A DNA stretch of 64,000 bases from Xanthobacteraceae bacterium (GCA_029239875.1 JARBUD010000017.1:1-64000); one strand, 5' to 3'. Shown: positions 48,187 through 57,195, numbered from the stretch's first letter. Notes: generated by a model from the sequence alone, not told the origin. Made by a program: numbers and translations.

Positions 48187-49596
48187 ATGCGTTTCGCGAA
48201 ACCCAGCGTCCTGCTTGGCGCAATGTTGCTGGCCGCCGCCGTGCTGCCGCCGGCTCTCCCGTTCCTCGCCACCCCGGCGGCCGCCCAGGCGGTCAACACC
48301 GAGCGGGCCATCGTGTCCGGCGGGCTCCGGCGCGAGTATATCCTGCACGTGCCGCGCAACGCCCCGCCCGGGCCGAAGCCGCTGGTGATCGCGCTGCACG
48401 GCGCGCTGCAGCCGGCCGGGATGATGCAGCGCTATCTCGACCTCGACCAGGTCGCCGACCGCGAGGGCTTCGTCGTCGCCTATCCCAAGGGCATGAACCT
48501 TCTGTGGAACGACGGGCGCAGTTCCATCGCCGGCTTCATCCCGCTGCTGCACCGGCGCGACGACGCCCGCTTCGTCATCGACGTGATGGACAAGCTGGTC
48601 GCCGACGGCATCGCCGACCGCTCCCGCTCCTATCTGATGGGCTTCTCCAATGGCGGCTTTCTCACCGCCTTCGTCGCCTGCCGCTATGCCGACCGCTTCG
48701 CCGCCTTCGCCACCATGATGATGACGGTGCCGGTCGGCTACCAGCAGTCCTGCAAGCCCTCCAAGCCCGTGCCGATCCTGCTGATGAACGGCACCTACGA
48801 TCCCATCGTTCCGATGTTCGGCCGCCCCACCCCCGGCGCGCAGTTGATGTCGGCCGGCTCCACCGCCAGCCTGTTCGCCCGCCTCGACGGCTGCAAGGCG
48901 CCGGAGCAGGTCAGCGCGCCGAACGCCCGCATCTGGCGCTGGAAGCGCTGCGCGCCCGGCGGCGAGGTCGCCTATTACGAGATCGCCGGCGGCCACCAGC
49001 CGCCCTCCAGCTCCACCGGCGTGACCGACGCGCTCGCCAGCGTACTGCTCGGCCCGCGGCGCAGCGGGCTCGACGCACCCGAGGAGATCTGGTCCTTCTT
49101 CAAGCGCTATGGCGGGCCGCGCCCCGGCCAGCCTGCGGAAGCAGAGCCGCAGATCGCGGCCGCTGGCGCCGCAGCCCCTGCCGGCTCGCCCGCCGCCTCC
49201 GCAGCTCTCGCCGAGGCGCCCGCGCTCGCCATGGCGCCGCTACCGCCGCCGCGCCCGGTCATCGAGGCCAGGCCGATTGTGGCTCAGTCCGCCGCGGCTC
49301 AACCACTCGCCGCCAAGCCGATCCTGGCCCGCCCGGATTCGGCCGCCACCGCCTGGCAGGGCATCGCCCCGGCCCAGGCGCAGCCGGCGGCCACCACGGT
49401 CGCGGTGGCTCGGGAGCCGCTTCCCGAGGCGCAGATTCCCGCCCTGCACCGGCCGATGGTCGCCGGCGCGACCATGCCGCTGCAGACCGGCTCCTTCGTA
49501 CCGGCGGACGGCGCAGCCTCGGCTGCGACCCAGCTGGCGTCGGCGCCGCGGCCGCCCCGCGCGCCGGTGCGCCAGCACGCCGCCAGCGTGCAATAG
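48187..49596 (+). CDS. Secreted PHB depolymerase/LpqC-type esterase
   Basis: 469 residues. A signal peptide (about 1-36, ending AAA/AQA) is followed by an alpha/beta hydrolase domain to about residue 310. LVIALHGALQPAGMM (oxyanion region), GFSNGGFLTAF (nucleophile Ser) and LLMNGTYDPIVPM (Asp) belong to the esterase family that includes PHB depolymerase and feruloyl esterase; the His is in IAGGHQPP. Residues ~330-469 form an Ala/Pro-rich tail with no known domain. Substrate unknown. Confidence 0.85.
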   Translation: MRFAKPSVLLGAMLLAAAVLPPALPFLATPAAAQAVNTERAIVSGGLRREYILHVPRNAPPGPKPLVIALHGALQPAGMMQRYLDLDQVADREGFVVAYPKGMNLLWNDGRSSIAGFIPLLHRRDDARFVIDVMDKLVADGIADRSRSYLMGFSNGGFLTAFVACRYADRFAAFATMMMTVPVGYQQSCKPSKPVPILLMNGTYDPIVPMFGRPTPGAQLMSAGSTASLFARLDGCKAPEQVSAPNARIWRWKRCAPGGEVAYYEIAGGHQPPSSSTGVTDALASVLLGPRRSGLDAPEEIWSFFKRYGGPRPGQPAEAEPQIAAAGAAAPAGSPAASAALAEAPALAMAPLPPPRPVIEARPIVAQSAAAQPLAAKPILARPDSAATAWQGIAPAQAQPAATTVAVAREPLPEAQIPALHRPMVAGATMPLQTGSFVPADGAASAATQLASAPRPPRAPVRQHAASVQ

Positions 49597-49893
49597 GCCT
49601 CCCCGGCGACGGCGAAAAAACCGCGCCGCCATGCTTTCGCCGTCACGTCGGGCTTTACATCGCGGTCCCGTGAGGATCGAGCGATTCGGTTTTCCCCGCG
49701 GGTTGACGGCATGGGTCCGGGACGGCATCGTCGCGGCCTCGCCCTTCCGGGGGTATTGCCGAACCATCGTGTCGTTGCGTCCGCCCCGGCGGGCGCCAAG
49801 CCGTACAGTGCGCCCGGGGCCGAATGTCGGCCGCTTCCGGACGTGGGGGAACGTGGGGAACGCTTTTTGGAGACAAGGCGCGGACCTGCCGGC
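49597..49893. other. Gap between the esterase and the M23 peptidase gene
   Basis: 297 bases. A hairpin GACGGCGAAA ... TTTCGCCGTC (49608-49644) follows the esterase stop and may end its transcript. The rest holds the M23 gene promoter area, with AACGTGGGG repeated in tandem near 49846-49860. No gene is visible. Confidence 0.5.
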
Positions 49894-51840
49894 ATGAGGC
49901 GCTCCCATGTCGCGGCGTTCGACCTCGGCGACGAGCCCCCGCTCGGCGTCGACGGCGATGCCGAGGAGCCGATCAACCGGCGCCGTATCTCGATCCGCTG
50001 GCTGATGGCCACGCTGCTCACCGGCATTTGCGGCGCCGCGCTGATGGGCGGCGCGGTCTATGCCGCGCTCGACGGCGAGTACCGTTTCGCCCAGACCCCG
50101 GAGACGGTGCGCTCGGCCCTGCGCGGCGCGCTGGCCGCCGGCGAGCGCCCCTCCAACGTCGCCCGCAAGGGCGACCGCATGTCGATCCTCTCCGAGAGCT
50201 TCAGCGCCAAGCAGACGCTGCGCCTCTCCACCACGGCGAAGGAGGGCGACCGCGAGGTCATCCGCGTGCGCGCCGTCACCAAGGTCGCCACCAACCTCGC
50301 CCAGTCGGTCACCTCCGCCTCGGTCGACGTGCCGCGCTTCAACCCGGCCAAGCTGATCGCCGAATCCTCCAACGACCAGGACGCCGACGCCGCCCAGGCC
50401 GAGCCTACGGGCGAACTCACCATCGTCATGCGCGACATCGCCAGCCTGCCGCCGAGCACCAAGTTCGCGGCCGAGCTGCCGATGGAGGACGTGCTGATGA
50501 AGGTGCGCGAGACCGCCGAGTTCAGCATGCCGACGGCCGATGCCCGCGCGCCCGCCTTCGCCGGCATCGGCGGCGTGATGGCCTATGCTCCGGCCGGCGC
50601 CGCCGACCCGCTGAACGGCGCGCTGCAGCAGCCCGAGAACGTGTCCTCCATCGACAAGTCGGCCGAGGACGCCTCCGGCGGCAATGACTGGTCCGAGCGC
50701 ACCGTCGTCGCCAAGTCCGGCGACACCATCGCTTCCATGCTCATGGATCTCGGCGTCGCCGAGGTCTCCGCCCGCGCCGCCTCGACCGCCTTCGCCTCGC
50801 GCGAGTTGCAGGGCGCGCTCGCGCCCGGCCTGCGGCTGAAGGTGCTGCTCGACAATGCCGGCGGCGGCGTGGTGCCGCTGCGCGTGGCGGTGTTCGGCGA
50901 CAGCGGCAACCAGGGCACGGTGGCGCTGTCCGACATCGGCAAGTTCCTCCCCGTGCAGGAGCCCGCCGACATGCAGGTCGCCGACCTGGCGCCGGAAGAC
51001 GGCGACGAGGAGGGCGGCGGACGCATCACCCTCTATGACAGCATCTGGGAGACCGCGCTGCGCCACGAGGTGCCGCGCCCCGTGATCGAGAACATGATCC
51101 GGGTCTATTCCTTCGACGTCGATTTCCAGCGCCGGGTGCGCGCGGGCGATGCGTTCGAGGTGGTCTACGAGCCCGACGAGGCGGGCGGCGCCGGCGGCGT
51201 GATCTATGCCGGGCTGACCGTCGGCGGCGAGGAGCGGCGCTATTACCGCTACCAGACGCCCGATGACGGGCTGATCGACTTCTATGACGACGACGGCAAG
51301 AGCGCGAAGAAGTTCCTGGTGCGCAAGCCGATCTCCGCCGGCCAGCTGCGCTCGGGCTTCGGCATGCGCCGCCACCCGATCCTCGGCTATTCGCGCCTGC
51401 ATTCCGGCGTCGACTGGGCCGACCGCACGGGCACGCCGATCTATGCTGCCGGCAACGGCACCATCAAGAAGGCCGCCTGGACCTCCGGCTATGGCCGCCG
51501 CATCGAGATCCAGCACGCCAACGGCTACGTCACCACCTATTCGCACCAGTCCGGCTTCGCCAAGGGCATCCGCGAAGGCATGCGGGTGCGGCAGGGCCAG
51601 CTGATCGGCTATATCGGCTCGACCGGCCTCTCCACCGGGGCGCATCTGCACTACGAGGTGCTGGTGAACGGGCGCTTCGTCGATCCCATGCGCATCCGCC
51701 TGCCGCGCGGCCGGGCGCTCGACGGGCGCATCCTCGCCGGCTTCGAGGACGAGCGCGAGCGCATCGACCTGCTCCTGAACCACAACGCGCCCGCTAAGGT
51801 CGCCACCGGCGCCTCACGGCGCGACGACGACACCAATTGA
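49894..51840 (+). CDS. M23 family metallopeptidase (LytM-type), membrane-anchored
   Basis: 648 residues. A single helix (~34-53, MATLLTGICGAALMGGAVYAAL) anchors it, then a long periplasmic part with a coiled or extended region, a LysM/opacity-like domain (residues ~270-310, VVAKSGDTIASMLMDLGV), and the M23 domain near the C-terminus: SGFGMRRHPILGYSRLHSGVDWA with HxxxD, then GAHLHYEVLVNGRFVDP with the HxH zinc ligand. It should cut peptidoglycan cross-links or act as an activator. ATG at 49894 (MRRSHVAAFDL) is chosen; earlier in-frame codons are not coding-like. Confidence 0.9.
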   Translation: MRRSHVAAFDLGDEPPLGVDGDAEEPINRRRISIRWLMATLLTGICGAALMGGAVYAALDGEYRFAQTPETVRSALRGALAAGERPSNVARKGDRMSILSESFSAKQTLRLSTTAKEGDREVIRVRAVTKVATNLAQSVTSASVDVPRFNPAKLIAESSNDQDADAAQAEPTGELTIVMRDIASLPPSTKFAAELPMEDVLMKVRETAEFSMPTADARAPAFAGIGGVMAYAPAGAADPLNGALQQPENVSSIDKSAEDASGGNDWSERTVVAKSGDTIASMLMDLGVAEVSARAASTAFASRELQGALAPGLRLKVLLDNAGGGVVPLRVAVFGDSGNQGTVALSDIGKFLPVQEPADMQVADLAPEDGDEEGGGRITLYDSIWETALRHEVPRPVIENMIRVYSFDVDFQRRVRAGDAFEVVYEPDEAGGAGGVIYAGLTVGGEERRYYRYQTPDDGLIDFYDDDGKSAKKFLVRKPISAGQLRSGFGMRRHPILGYSRLHSGVDWADRTGTPIYAAGNGTIKKAAWTSGYGRRIEIQHANGYVTTYSHQSGFAKGIREGMRVRQGQLIGYIGSTGLSTGAHLHYEVLVNGRFVDPMRIRLPRGRALDGRILAGFEDERERIDLLLNHNAPAKVATGASRRDDDTN

Positions 51841-51853
51841 TGCGGGCCTGACC

Positions 51854-52513
51854 ATGCTCGACGGCCCCCGCCTCGCCCCGCGCTCGGGCAACAAGGCGAC
51901 CTCGCTCGTCGTGCTGCTGCACGGCTACGGCGCCGACGGTCGCGACCTGATCGACCTCGGCGAGTATTGGGCGCCGCTGCTGCCCGACGCCGCCTTCGTC
52001 TCCCCGCACGCGCCCGAGCCGCTGGCCATCGCGCCCATCGGCCGGCAATGGTTCGGCTACACCGAGCGCGACGACCGCGAGCGCTGGACCGGCGTGCAGA
52101 GCGCCCACGCGGCGCTCGACGCCTTCCTCGACGCCGAGCTGACGCGATTGAACCTGCCCGGCGGACGGCTCGCTCTCGTCGGCTTCAGCCAGGGCACGAT
52201 GATGGCGCTGCACACCGGGCTGCGCCGCAAGGTGGCTCCCGCCGGCATCGTCGGCTTCTCCGGCATCCATGTGCTGCCGCCCGCGGCCGGCCTCCCCGCC
52301 TTCGACGCCGAGATCGTCAGCCGCCCGCCGATCCTGCTGATCCATGGCGACGCGGACGCCGTCGTGGCGCCGGACTATCTGCCCCGCGCGGTGGAGAGCC
52401 TGCAGGCGCGTGGCATCGATGTGCGCGCCCACATGACCCGCGGCCTCGGCCACGGCATCGACCGCACCGGGCTCACGCTCGCCGGCACCTTCCTGCAGGA
52501 AGTGCTCGCCTGA
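51854..52513 (+). CDS. Phospholipase/carboxylesterase (alpha/beta hydrolase)
   Basis: 219 residues with LVVLLHGYGADGRDLIDL near the start, nucleophile Ser in GFSQGTMMAL, Asp in HGDADAVVAP and His in RGLGHGID. This order is that of the carboxylesterase/acyl-protein thioesterase family. It acts on short acyl esters; the physiological substrate is unknown. No signal peptide, so it is cytoplasmic. Starts 13 nt after the M23 gene, so probably one operon. Confidence 0.9.
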   Translation: MLDGPRLAPRSGNKATSLVVLLHGYGADGRDLIDLGEYWAPLLPDAAFVSPHAPEPLAIAPIGRQWFGYTERDDRERWTGVQSAHAALDAFLDAELTRLNLPGGRLALVGFSQGTMMALHTGLRRKVAPAGIVGFSGIHVLPPAAGLPAFDAEIVSRPPILLIHGDADAVVAPDYLPRAVESLQARGIDVRAHMTRGLGHGIDRTGLTLAGTFLQEVLA

Positions 52514-52692
52514 GCCCTCCGGGACGCTTTCGCGCAGGCCCGGATGCATACAGGGCGCTTCACAAGATTGACACGCTAAATATAGACTATCGCCGTGCGT
52601 CGCGCGGCGCCGAGTCGCCGGGTCGACGCCCTGAGCATGTTCCGCAGAAGTCGGACGGCTGCTGCGGCGATAACATGCTCGACTTTGCAACG

Positions 52693-52720
52693 GGAGCCGT
52701 TTCCGCCGGGAAATGGCTCC
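52693..52720 (+). promoter_or_regulatory. 12-bp hairpin directly before the HNH gene
   Basis: GGAGCCGTTTCC, loop GCCG, GGAAATGGCTCC (one G-T pair). It ends 3 bases before the AGGGAG ribosome binding site at 52724-52729. It may control translation or transcript end; see the finding. Confidence 0.6.
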
Positions 52721-52732
52721 GGCAGGGAGCGA

Positions 52733-53293
52733 GTGTTGACGGCGACATTGTCTCCGGGTGCCTGGCCTGCTCTCGTGCTCAACGCCGACTTCAGGCCGCT
52801 GAGCTACTACCCCTTGTCGGTCTGGTCCTGGCAGGACGCGATCAAGGCGGTGTTCCTCGACCGGGTGAACATCGTCGAATATTACGAGCGCCAGGTCTCC
52901 AGCGCGACCTTCCAGATGCGCCTGCCGAGCGTCGTCTCGCTCAAGACCTTCATCCGCCCCGCGCGCCAGCCGGCCTTCACCCGCTTCAACGTCTTCCTGC
53001 GCGACCGCTTCACCTGCCAGTATTGCGACACGCGCGAGGAGCTGACCTTCGACCACGTCATCCCGCGCTCGCGCGGCGGCCAGACCACCTGGGAGAACGT
53101 CGTCGCCGCCTGCTCGCCCTGCAACCTGCGCAAGGGCGGGCTGATGCCGGCTGAGGCGCACATGATCCCGCGCCAGCGCCCGTTCCAGCCCACCGTGTTC
53201 GACCTGCACCAGAACGGCCGCCACTTCCCGCCGAACTATTTGCACGACAGCTGGGTCGACTATCTCTACTGGGACACCGAGCTGGATCCGTAG
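52733..53293 (+). CDS. HNH endonuclease domain protein
   Basis: 186 residues from the GTG at 52733 (or 185 from the TTG at 52736). The N-terminal part WPALVLNADFRPLSYYPLSVWSWQDAIKAVFLDRV is conserved in alphaproteobacteria. The HNH motif is CQYCDTREELTFDHVIPRSRGGQTTWENVVAACSPCNLRKG with two CxxC zinc pairs. Target unknown; it is a very conserved chromosomal gene rather than a mobile one. AGGGAG at 52724-52729 is 6 nt from TTG and 3 nt from GTG, so TTG may be the real start. Longer frames from 52595 would absorb the hairpin and are disfavoured. Confidence 0.85.
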   Translation: MLTATLSPGAWPALVLNADFRPLSYYPLSVWSWQDAIKAVFLDRVNIVEYYERQVSSATFQMRLPSVVSLKTFIRPARQPAFTRFNVFLRDRFTCQYCDTREELTFDHVIPRSRGGQTTWENVVAACSPCNLRKGGLMPAEAHMIPRQRPFQPTVFDLHQNGRHFPPNYLHDSWVDYLYWDTELDP

Positions 53294-53311
53294 GCTCGCC
53301 GCCAAAAACAA

Positions 53312-53330
53312 CGTCATGGCCGGGCTTGGC
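53312..53330. repeat. Intergenic inverted repeat, family B remnant
   Basis: GTCATGGCCGGGCTTGGCG, the left arm of a family B element only. It lies 19 bases before a complete family A copy, keeping the B-then-A order seen at 4408 and 10767. Confidence 0.65.
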
Positions 53331-53349
53331 GACGCTCGTTGCTTCAGCC

Positions 53350-53445
53350 GTCATCCCGGAATTGCCGCAGGCAATATCCGGGATCGCTCTCAGGAATAGA
53401 TCGGCACCCGATCCCGGCTCTCCGCTTTGCTTCGGCCGGGATGAC
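53350..53445. repeat. Intergenic inverted repeat, family A copy 4
   Basis: Ends GTCATCCCGGAATTG and GGCCGGGATGAC, inner halves ATCCGGGATCGCTCT / CCCGATCCCGGCTCT. Fills the convergent gap between the HNH gene and dsbB. Confidence 0.85.
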
Positions 53446-53453
53446 GCCTCTGC

Positions 53454-53984
53454 TTAGTCTCGCGCGACCGCGCCCCACATCGCCACCACCGTCAGCGCGC
53501 TGCCGATGAAGGCGTTGTAGCCGGCGAGCGACAGGCCGAAGAGCCGCCACGGCGCCTCGTCGCAGCGCACTACCCGCGCCTGCTGCAATCCTTCCAGCAG
53601 ATTGCCGCCGCCCACCGCCGGCCCGGTGCCCGAGCAGGCGGTCGGCCCGACCCAGAAGCCCCATTCGATGCCCGCGTGATAGACGGCGAGGAAGGCGCTG
53701 AGCGCCATCAGCGCCCCGGCGAGCCCGAGCGCCACGCGCGCCAGCCCGGCCTTGCCGCCCACCACGCAGACCATGGCGATGAGCGCGATCGGCACGCCGA
53801 TGTAATAGGGGACGCGCTGCTCCAGGCAGAGCGGGCACGGCGCGAGGCCGACCACCAGCTGGAAGTACCACGCACCGGCCAGCGCCCCGGCAGCACCGAC
53901 GGCGACGATGAGCGCGCTGATGATCTGGCGCGTGCGCACGGCGGCGCTCGAGGTCGCGCGGGAGGCGGAGGGCGTGTCGGTCAT
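53454..53984 (-). CDS. dsbB: Disulfide bond formation protein DsbB
   Basis: 176 residues with four membrane helices. The first redox pair is C50 and C53 (APCPLCLEQRVPYY), next to the ubiquinone-binding segment. The second periplasmic pair is the cysteine in TACSGTG and the one in VVRCDEAPW. It re-oxidises DsbA using quinone. No dsbA is in the window. The ATG is at 53982-53984. Confidence 0.9.
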   Translation of the reverse strand: MTDTPSASRATSSAAVRTRQIISALIVAVGAAGALAGAWYFQLVVGLAPCPLCLEQRVPYYIGVPIALIAMVCVVGGKAGLARVALGLAGALMALSAFLAVYHAGIEWGFWVGPTACSGTGPAVGGGNLLEGLQQARVVRCDEAPWRLFGLSLAGYNAFIGSALTVVAMWGAVARD

Positions 53985-54103
53985 GCGGGCACCAGAACGG
54001 TTGGCTTCGCACCAACAACTAGCCCGTTGCCCGCCCGGCGCAAATGGGGCCGAACATCACGTCTCAATCACGCTCATGCGATTTCGCGAGATTGAAGCGT
54101 CAG

Positions 54104-54216
54104 CGTGCTTTGAGGCTCGGGCTATGCCCGAGCACCTCAGCATGAGGAACCTTGGTTGAATCTCCCGGGACCATCTCATCCTGAGGCGCGAGCGTAGCGA
54201 GCCTCGAAGGATGCTC
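54104..54216. repeat. Intergenic inverted repeat, family C copy 4
   Basis: Halves CGTGCTTTGAGGCTCGGGC...GAGCACCTCAGCATGAGG and TCATCCTGAGGCGCGAGCG...GCCTCGAAGGATGCTC. Between dsbB and the downstream end of the siderophore esterase. Confidence 0.8.
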
Positions 54217-54232
54217 ATCTCCTCGACGCCGC

Positions 54233-55069
54233 TCACTCCGCCAGCGCGAAGCGCAGAGCCCGCGCCATCGCCGCCGGGAGGATGGAGGCGTGTTCCTCGC
54301 CCGGCATGATCTCGAACTGCACCCGCGCGCCCGGCCAGGCCGTCCGCACCCGGTCGGAGAAGCCGCGCGCCCGGTCGACCATCGCCCGGCGGGCGCGGCG
54401 GGCCGCCATCTCCGCCGCCTCCGGCCGCGCCGCCTGCCAAGGCGAGAGCGCCTGCTCCCACTCCCCGACCATGATCGCCAGCCGTCGCCCGGCACCGTCC
54501 GCCCGCGCCAGCCCCTCGACCAGCCGTGTCTCGTCCCACCAGATGGAGGGGCTGACGGCGACATGGGTACGGAAGCTGCCGGGATCGCGCGCCAGCACGT
54601 CGAGCACGAACCAGCCCGCCAGCGAATGGCCGAACAGGGTCTGGTTGGCGGCATCGACCGGCACCTCCCGCGCGATACGGGGCTTCAGCGTGTGCTCGAT
54701 GAAGGCGAGGAAGGCGTCGCGCCCACCGATAGCGCGCGCGTCCCGCTCCGCCTCTTCCGTCCCCGGCCCGGCGGTGTAGTCGAAGGTCCGCCGCACCCGC
54801 TGGTCCTCGCCCTCGGGATAGCCGATGCCGACGATCACCGCCGGCGCGATGCCGGTCGCCTGCGGCCGCACCGCGCCGCGGCGCATCACCTCGACGAAGG
54901 TGGCGAAGCCCGCATTCGCATCCAGCATGGTGACCACCGGAAACCCGCCCGGCGGCGGCTCGCCCTGCGGCCGCGCGAGGAAGATGCGCCACGGGCGCCC
55001 GCCGTCTTCGGGCGCGAGGTCGAACCATTCGGCGTCGGCCAGGGTAACGGGGTTCGTGACGGGGTTCAT
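54233..55069 (-). CDS. Putative siderophore esterase (Fes/IroE-type alpha/beta hydrolase)
   Basis: 278 residues, esterase D/Fes-IroE family. GHSLAGWF carries the nucleophile (Ser149), VSPSIWWDE is the typical motif following it in enterobactin esterases, and GEEHAS holds the late His. GFPVVTMLDANAGFATFVEV is the family's N-terminal strand. It should hydrolyse ester bonds of the ferric trilactone siderophore made by the neighbouring ent genes; this is inferred from homology plus location. No signal peptide, so cytoplasmic. Divergent from the permease gene. Confidence 0.82.
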   Translation of the reverse strand: MNPVTNPVTLADAEWFDLAPEDGGRPWRIFLARPQGEPPPGGFPVVTMLDANAGFATFVEVMRRGAVRPQATGIAPAVIVGIGYPEGEDQRVRRTFDYTAGPGTEEAERDARAIGGRDAFLAFIEHTLKPRIAREVPVDAANQTLFGHSLAGWFVLDVLARDPGSFRTHVAVSPSIWWDETRLVEGLARADGAGRRLAIMVGEWEQALSPWQAARPEAAEMAARRARRAMVDRARGFSDRVRTAWPGARVQFEIMPGEEHASILPAAMARALRFALAE

Positions 55070-55128
55070 CGGCTCGGGTCGCGGCGGGAAACGAAAGCTT
55101 CGGGCGGATCGACAGGCAGGCAGATGCA

Positions 55129-55222
55129 CGTCATGGCCGGGCTTGGCCCGGCCATCCACGTCTTTGCCCCAATAAAGTGCCGCCGCCAAGGCGTGGATGC
55201 CCGGGCCAAGCCCGGGCATGAC
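55129..55222. repeat. Intergenic inverted repeat, family B copy 4
   Basis: CGTCATGGCCGGGCTTGGCC ... ATCCACG and CGTGGATGCCCGGGCCAAGC ... GGGCATGACG. The only copy in a divergent promoter gap (between the siderophore esterase and the permease). Confidence 0.82.
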
Positions 55223-55295
55223 GGTGTTGATGCGGTACAGGCCAGCGGACGGCCGCGGCCCGACGATGCGCGCCACGAAAAATGGAAAGACTCTA

Positions 55296-55306
55296 AGGAA
55301 TTTCCT
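55296..55306. promoter_or_regulatory. Small palindrome before the siderophore permease
   Basis: AGGAA T TTCCT, in an A/T-richer spot 52 bases before the permease start. Candidate iron-response site only; the match to known alphaproteobacterial motifs was not tested. Confidence 0.25.
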
Positions 55307-55357
55307 CACGCCGACAGGCGCTTGACCCCTCCTCCGGGCTCATGCAGAACCCTTGCC

Positions 55358-56413
55358 GTGAGCGAGCTTTCCCCCCACACGCAGCAACTCTCGGCCTATG
55401 CGAGGCTGGTGCGCCGGCGCGTGCTCATCGTCGCCGGGCTCGGCGCGCTGATGCTGGTGGCGATGCTGTTCGACATCGCCACCGGGCCGTCGAACCTGCC
55501 GCTCGCCGACGTGATCTCCGGCATCCTCTCGCCCTCCTCGCTCGACGCGCCCGCGCGGGTGATCATCTGGGAGGTGCGCCTGCCCTATGCGCTTATGGCG
55601 GTGCTGGTCGGCGCCGCGCTGGCGCTGGCCGGGGCGGAGATGCAGACCATCCTCAACAATCCCCTGGCGAGCCCCTTCACGCTCGGCGTCTCCTCCGCCG
55701 CCGCCTTCGGCGCGGCGCTCGCACTGGTGCTCGGGATGAGCCTGCCCTTCATCCCCACCGACTGGAACCTGCCGGCCTTCGCCTTCCTCTTCGCCTTCGC
55801 CTCGGTGCTGCTGCTCCAGGCCATGGCGCGGCTGCGCGGCACGGGGGTAGAGACGCTGGTGCTGTTCGGCATCGCGCTGGTCTTCACCTTCAACGCGCTG
55901 GTGGCGCTGGTGCAGTATGTCGCCAGCCAGGAAGCCTTGCAGCAGCTCGTCTTCTGGAGCATGGGCAGCCTCGCCCGCTCGACCTGGGCCAAGCTCGGCG
56001 TGCTCGGCCTAGTGACACTCATCGTCGTGCCGTTCTCGCTCAAAGCCTCCTGGCGGATGACGGCGCTGCGGCTCGGCGAGGACCGCGCGCGCTCCTTCGG
56101 CATCTCGGTGGCACGGCTGCGCTTCTTCTCGCTGCTGCGGGTCAGCCTGCTCGCCGCCACCTCGGTCGCCTTCGTCGGTACCATCGGCTTCATCGGGCTG
56201 GTGGCGCCGCACATCGCCCGGCTGCTGGTCGGCGAGGACCACCGCTTCTTCCTGCCGGGCAGCATGCTGGCGGGGGCGGTGATCATGTCACTCGCCTCGG
56301 TCGCCTCGAAGACCATCGTGCCCGGCGCGCTGTTGCCCGTGGGCATCGTCACCTCACTGATCGGCGTGCCCTTCTTCATCGCCCTCATCTTCTCCCGGCG
56401 CGAGCGGCTGTGA
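55358..56413 (+). CDS. FecCD-family iron-siderophore ABC permease
   Basis: 351 residues with about ten membrane helices. GAALALAGAEMQTILNNPLASPFTLGVSSAAAFGAAL and FVGTIGFIGLVAPHIARLLVGEDHRFFLPGSML are the two characteristic FecCD motifs. It transports ferric siderophore with the ATPase that follows. GTG at 55358 gives VSELSPHTQQL; the first nearby ATG is out of frame and an in-frame TTG lies 36 nt earlier. A ribosome binding site is weak. No substrate-binding protein or TonB receptor is in the window. Confidence 0.9.
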   Translation: MSELSPHTQQLSAYARLVRRRVLIVAGLGALMLVAMLFDIATGPSNLPLADVISGILSPSSLDAPARVIIWEVRLPYALMAVLVGAALALAGAEMQTILNNPLASPFTLGVSSAAAFGAALALVLGMSLPFIPTDWNLPAFAFLFAFASVLLLQAMARLRGTGVETLVLFGIALVFTFNALVALVQYVASQEALQQLVFWSMGSLARSTWAKLGVLGLVTLIVVPFSLKASWRMTALRLGEDRARSFGISVARLRFFSLLRVSLLAATSVAFVGTIGFIGLVAPHIARLLVGEDHRFFLPGSMLAGAVIMSLASVASKTIVPGALLPVGIVTSLIGVPFFIALIFSRRERL

Positions 56414-57195
56414 TGGGCACGCCCCAGCTCTCCATCGACGGGCTGTCGGTCGGCTACGGCCGGCGGAAGATCATCGAGAATCTCTCGCTTCCCGCCATTT
56501 CCGGCGGCGCGGTGACGGCGCTGATCGGCCCCAACGCCGCCGGCAAGACCACGCTCTTGCGTGCCCTCGCCGGCCTCGTGCCGGCCAAGGGATCGATCCG
56601 CCTCGACGACACCGAGCTCACCGCGCTCTCCGTCGCCGGCCATGCTCGCCACGTCACCTACATGCCGCAGGCGCTGCCGCAGCGCGTGGCGCTCACCGTG
56701 TTCGAGGCGACGCTCTCGGCGCTGATGTCGGCGCGCGCCGACGCCATCTCCACCGCCGAAGCCCACGAGCGCGCGCTGCATGCGCTGGACCGGCTCGGCA
56801 TCGCCGACCTCGCCTTGCGCGGGCTGGATGAGCTGTCCGGCGGCCAGCGCCAGCTCGCCAGCCTCGCCCAGTCCATCGTGCGCGAGCCGACCGTGCTGCT
56901 GCTCGACGAGCCGACCAGCGCGCTGGACATCCACCACCAGCTGCGCGTCATGCAGCTCGTGGCCGAGCTGGCGCGCGAGCGCGGCATCATCGTCGTCATC
57001 GTGCTGCACGACATCGCCCAGGCCGCCCGCTACGCCCAGCGCATCGTGCTGCTGGAACAGGGCACCATCGCCGCCGACGGCTCGCCGGACGCGGCGATCA
57101 CCCCGGCGACGCTGGCGCGGGTCTACAAGGTCGAGGCGCGCGTGGAGCGCTGCTCGCACGGGACCTTGCAGGTGATCGTGGATCGGGCTGTGTAG
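56413..57195 (+). CDS. Iron-siderophore ABC transporter ATP-binding protein
   Basis: 260 residues. Walker A GPNAAGKTT (~38-46), signature LSGGQRQ, Walker B VLLLDEPTSALD and the switch His in VIVLHDIAQAARY. FecE/FepC class. ATG overlaps the permease stop (TGATG), so the two are translated together. Confidence 0.93.
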   Translation: MGTPQLSIDGLSVGYGRRKIIENLSLPAISGGAVTALIGPNAAGKTTLLRALAGLVPAKGSIRLDDTELTALSVAGHARHVTYMPQALPQRVALTVFEATLSALMSARADAISTAEAHERALHALDRLGIADLALRGLDELSGGQRQLASLAQSIVREPTVLLLDEPTSALDIHHQLRVMQLVAELARERGIIVVIVLHDIAQAARYAQRIVLLEQGTIAADGSPDAAITPATLARVYKVEARVERCSHGTLQVIVDRAV

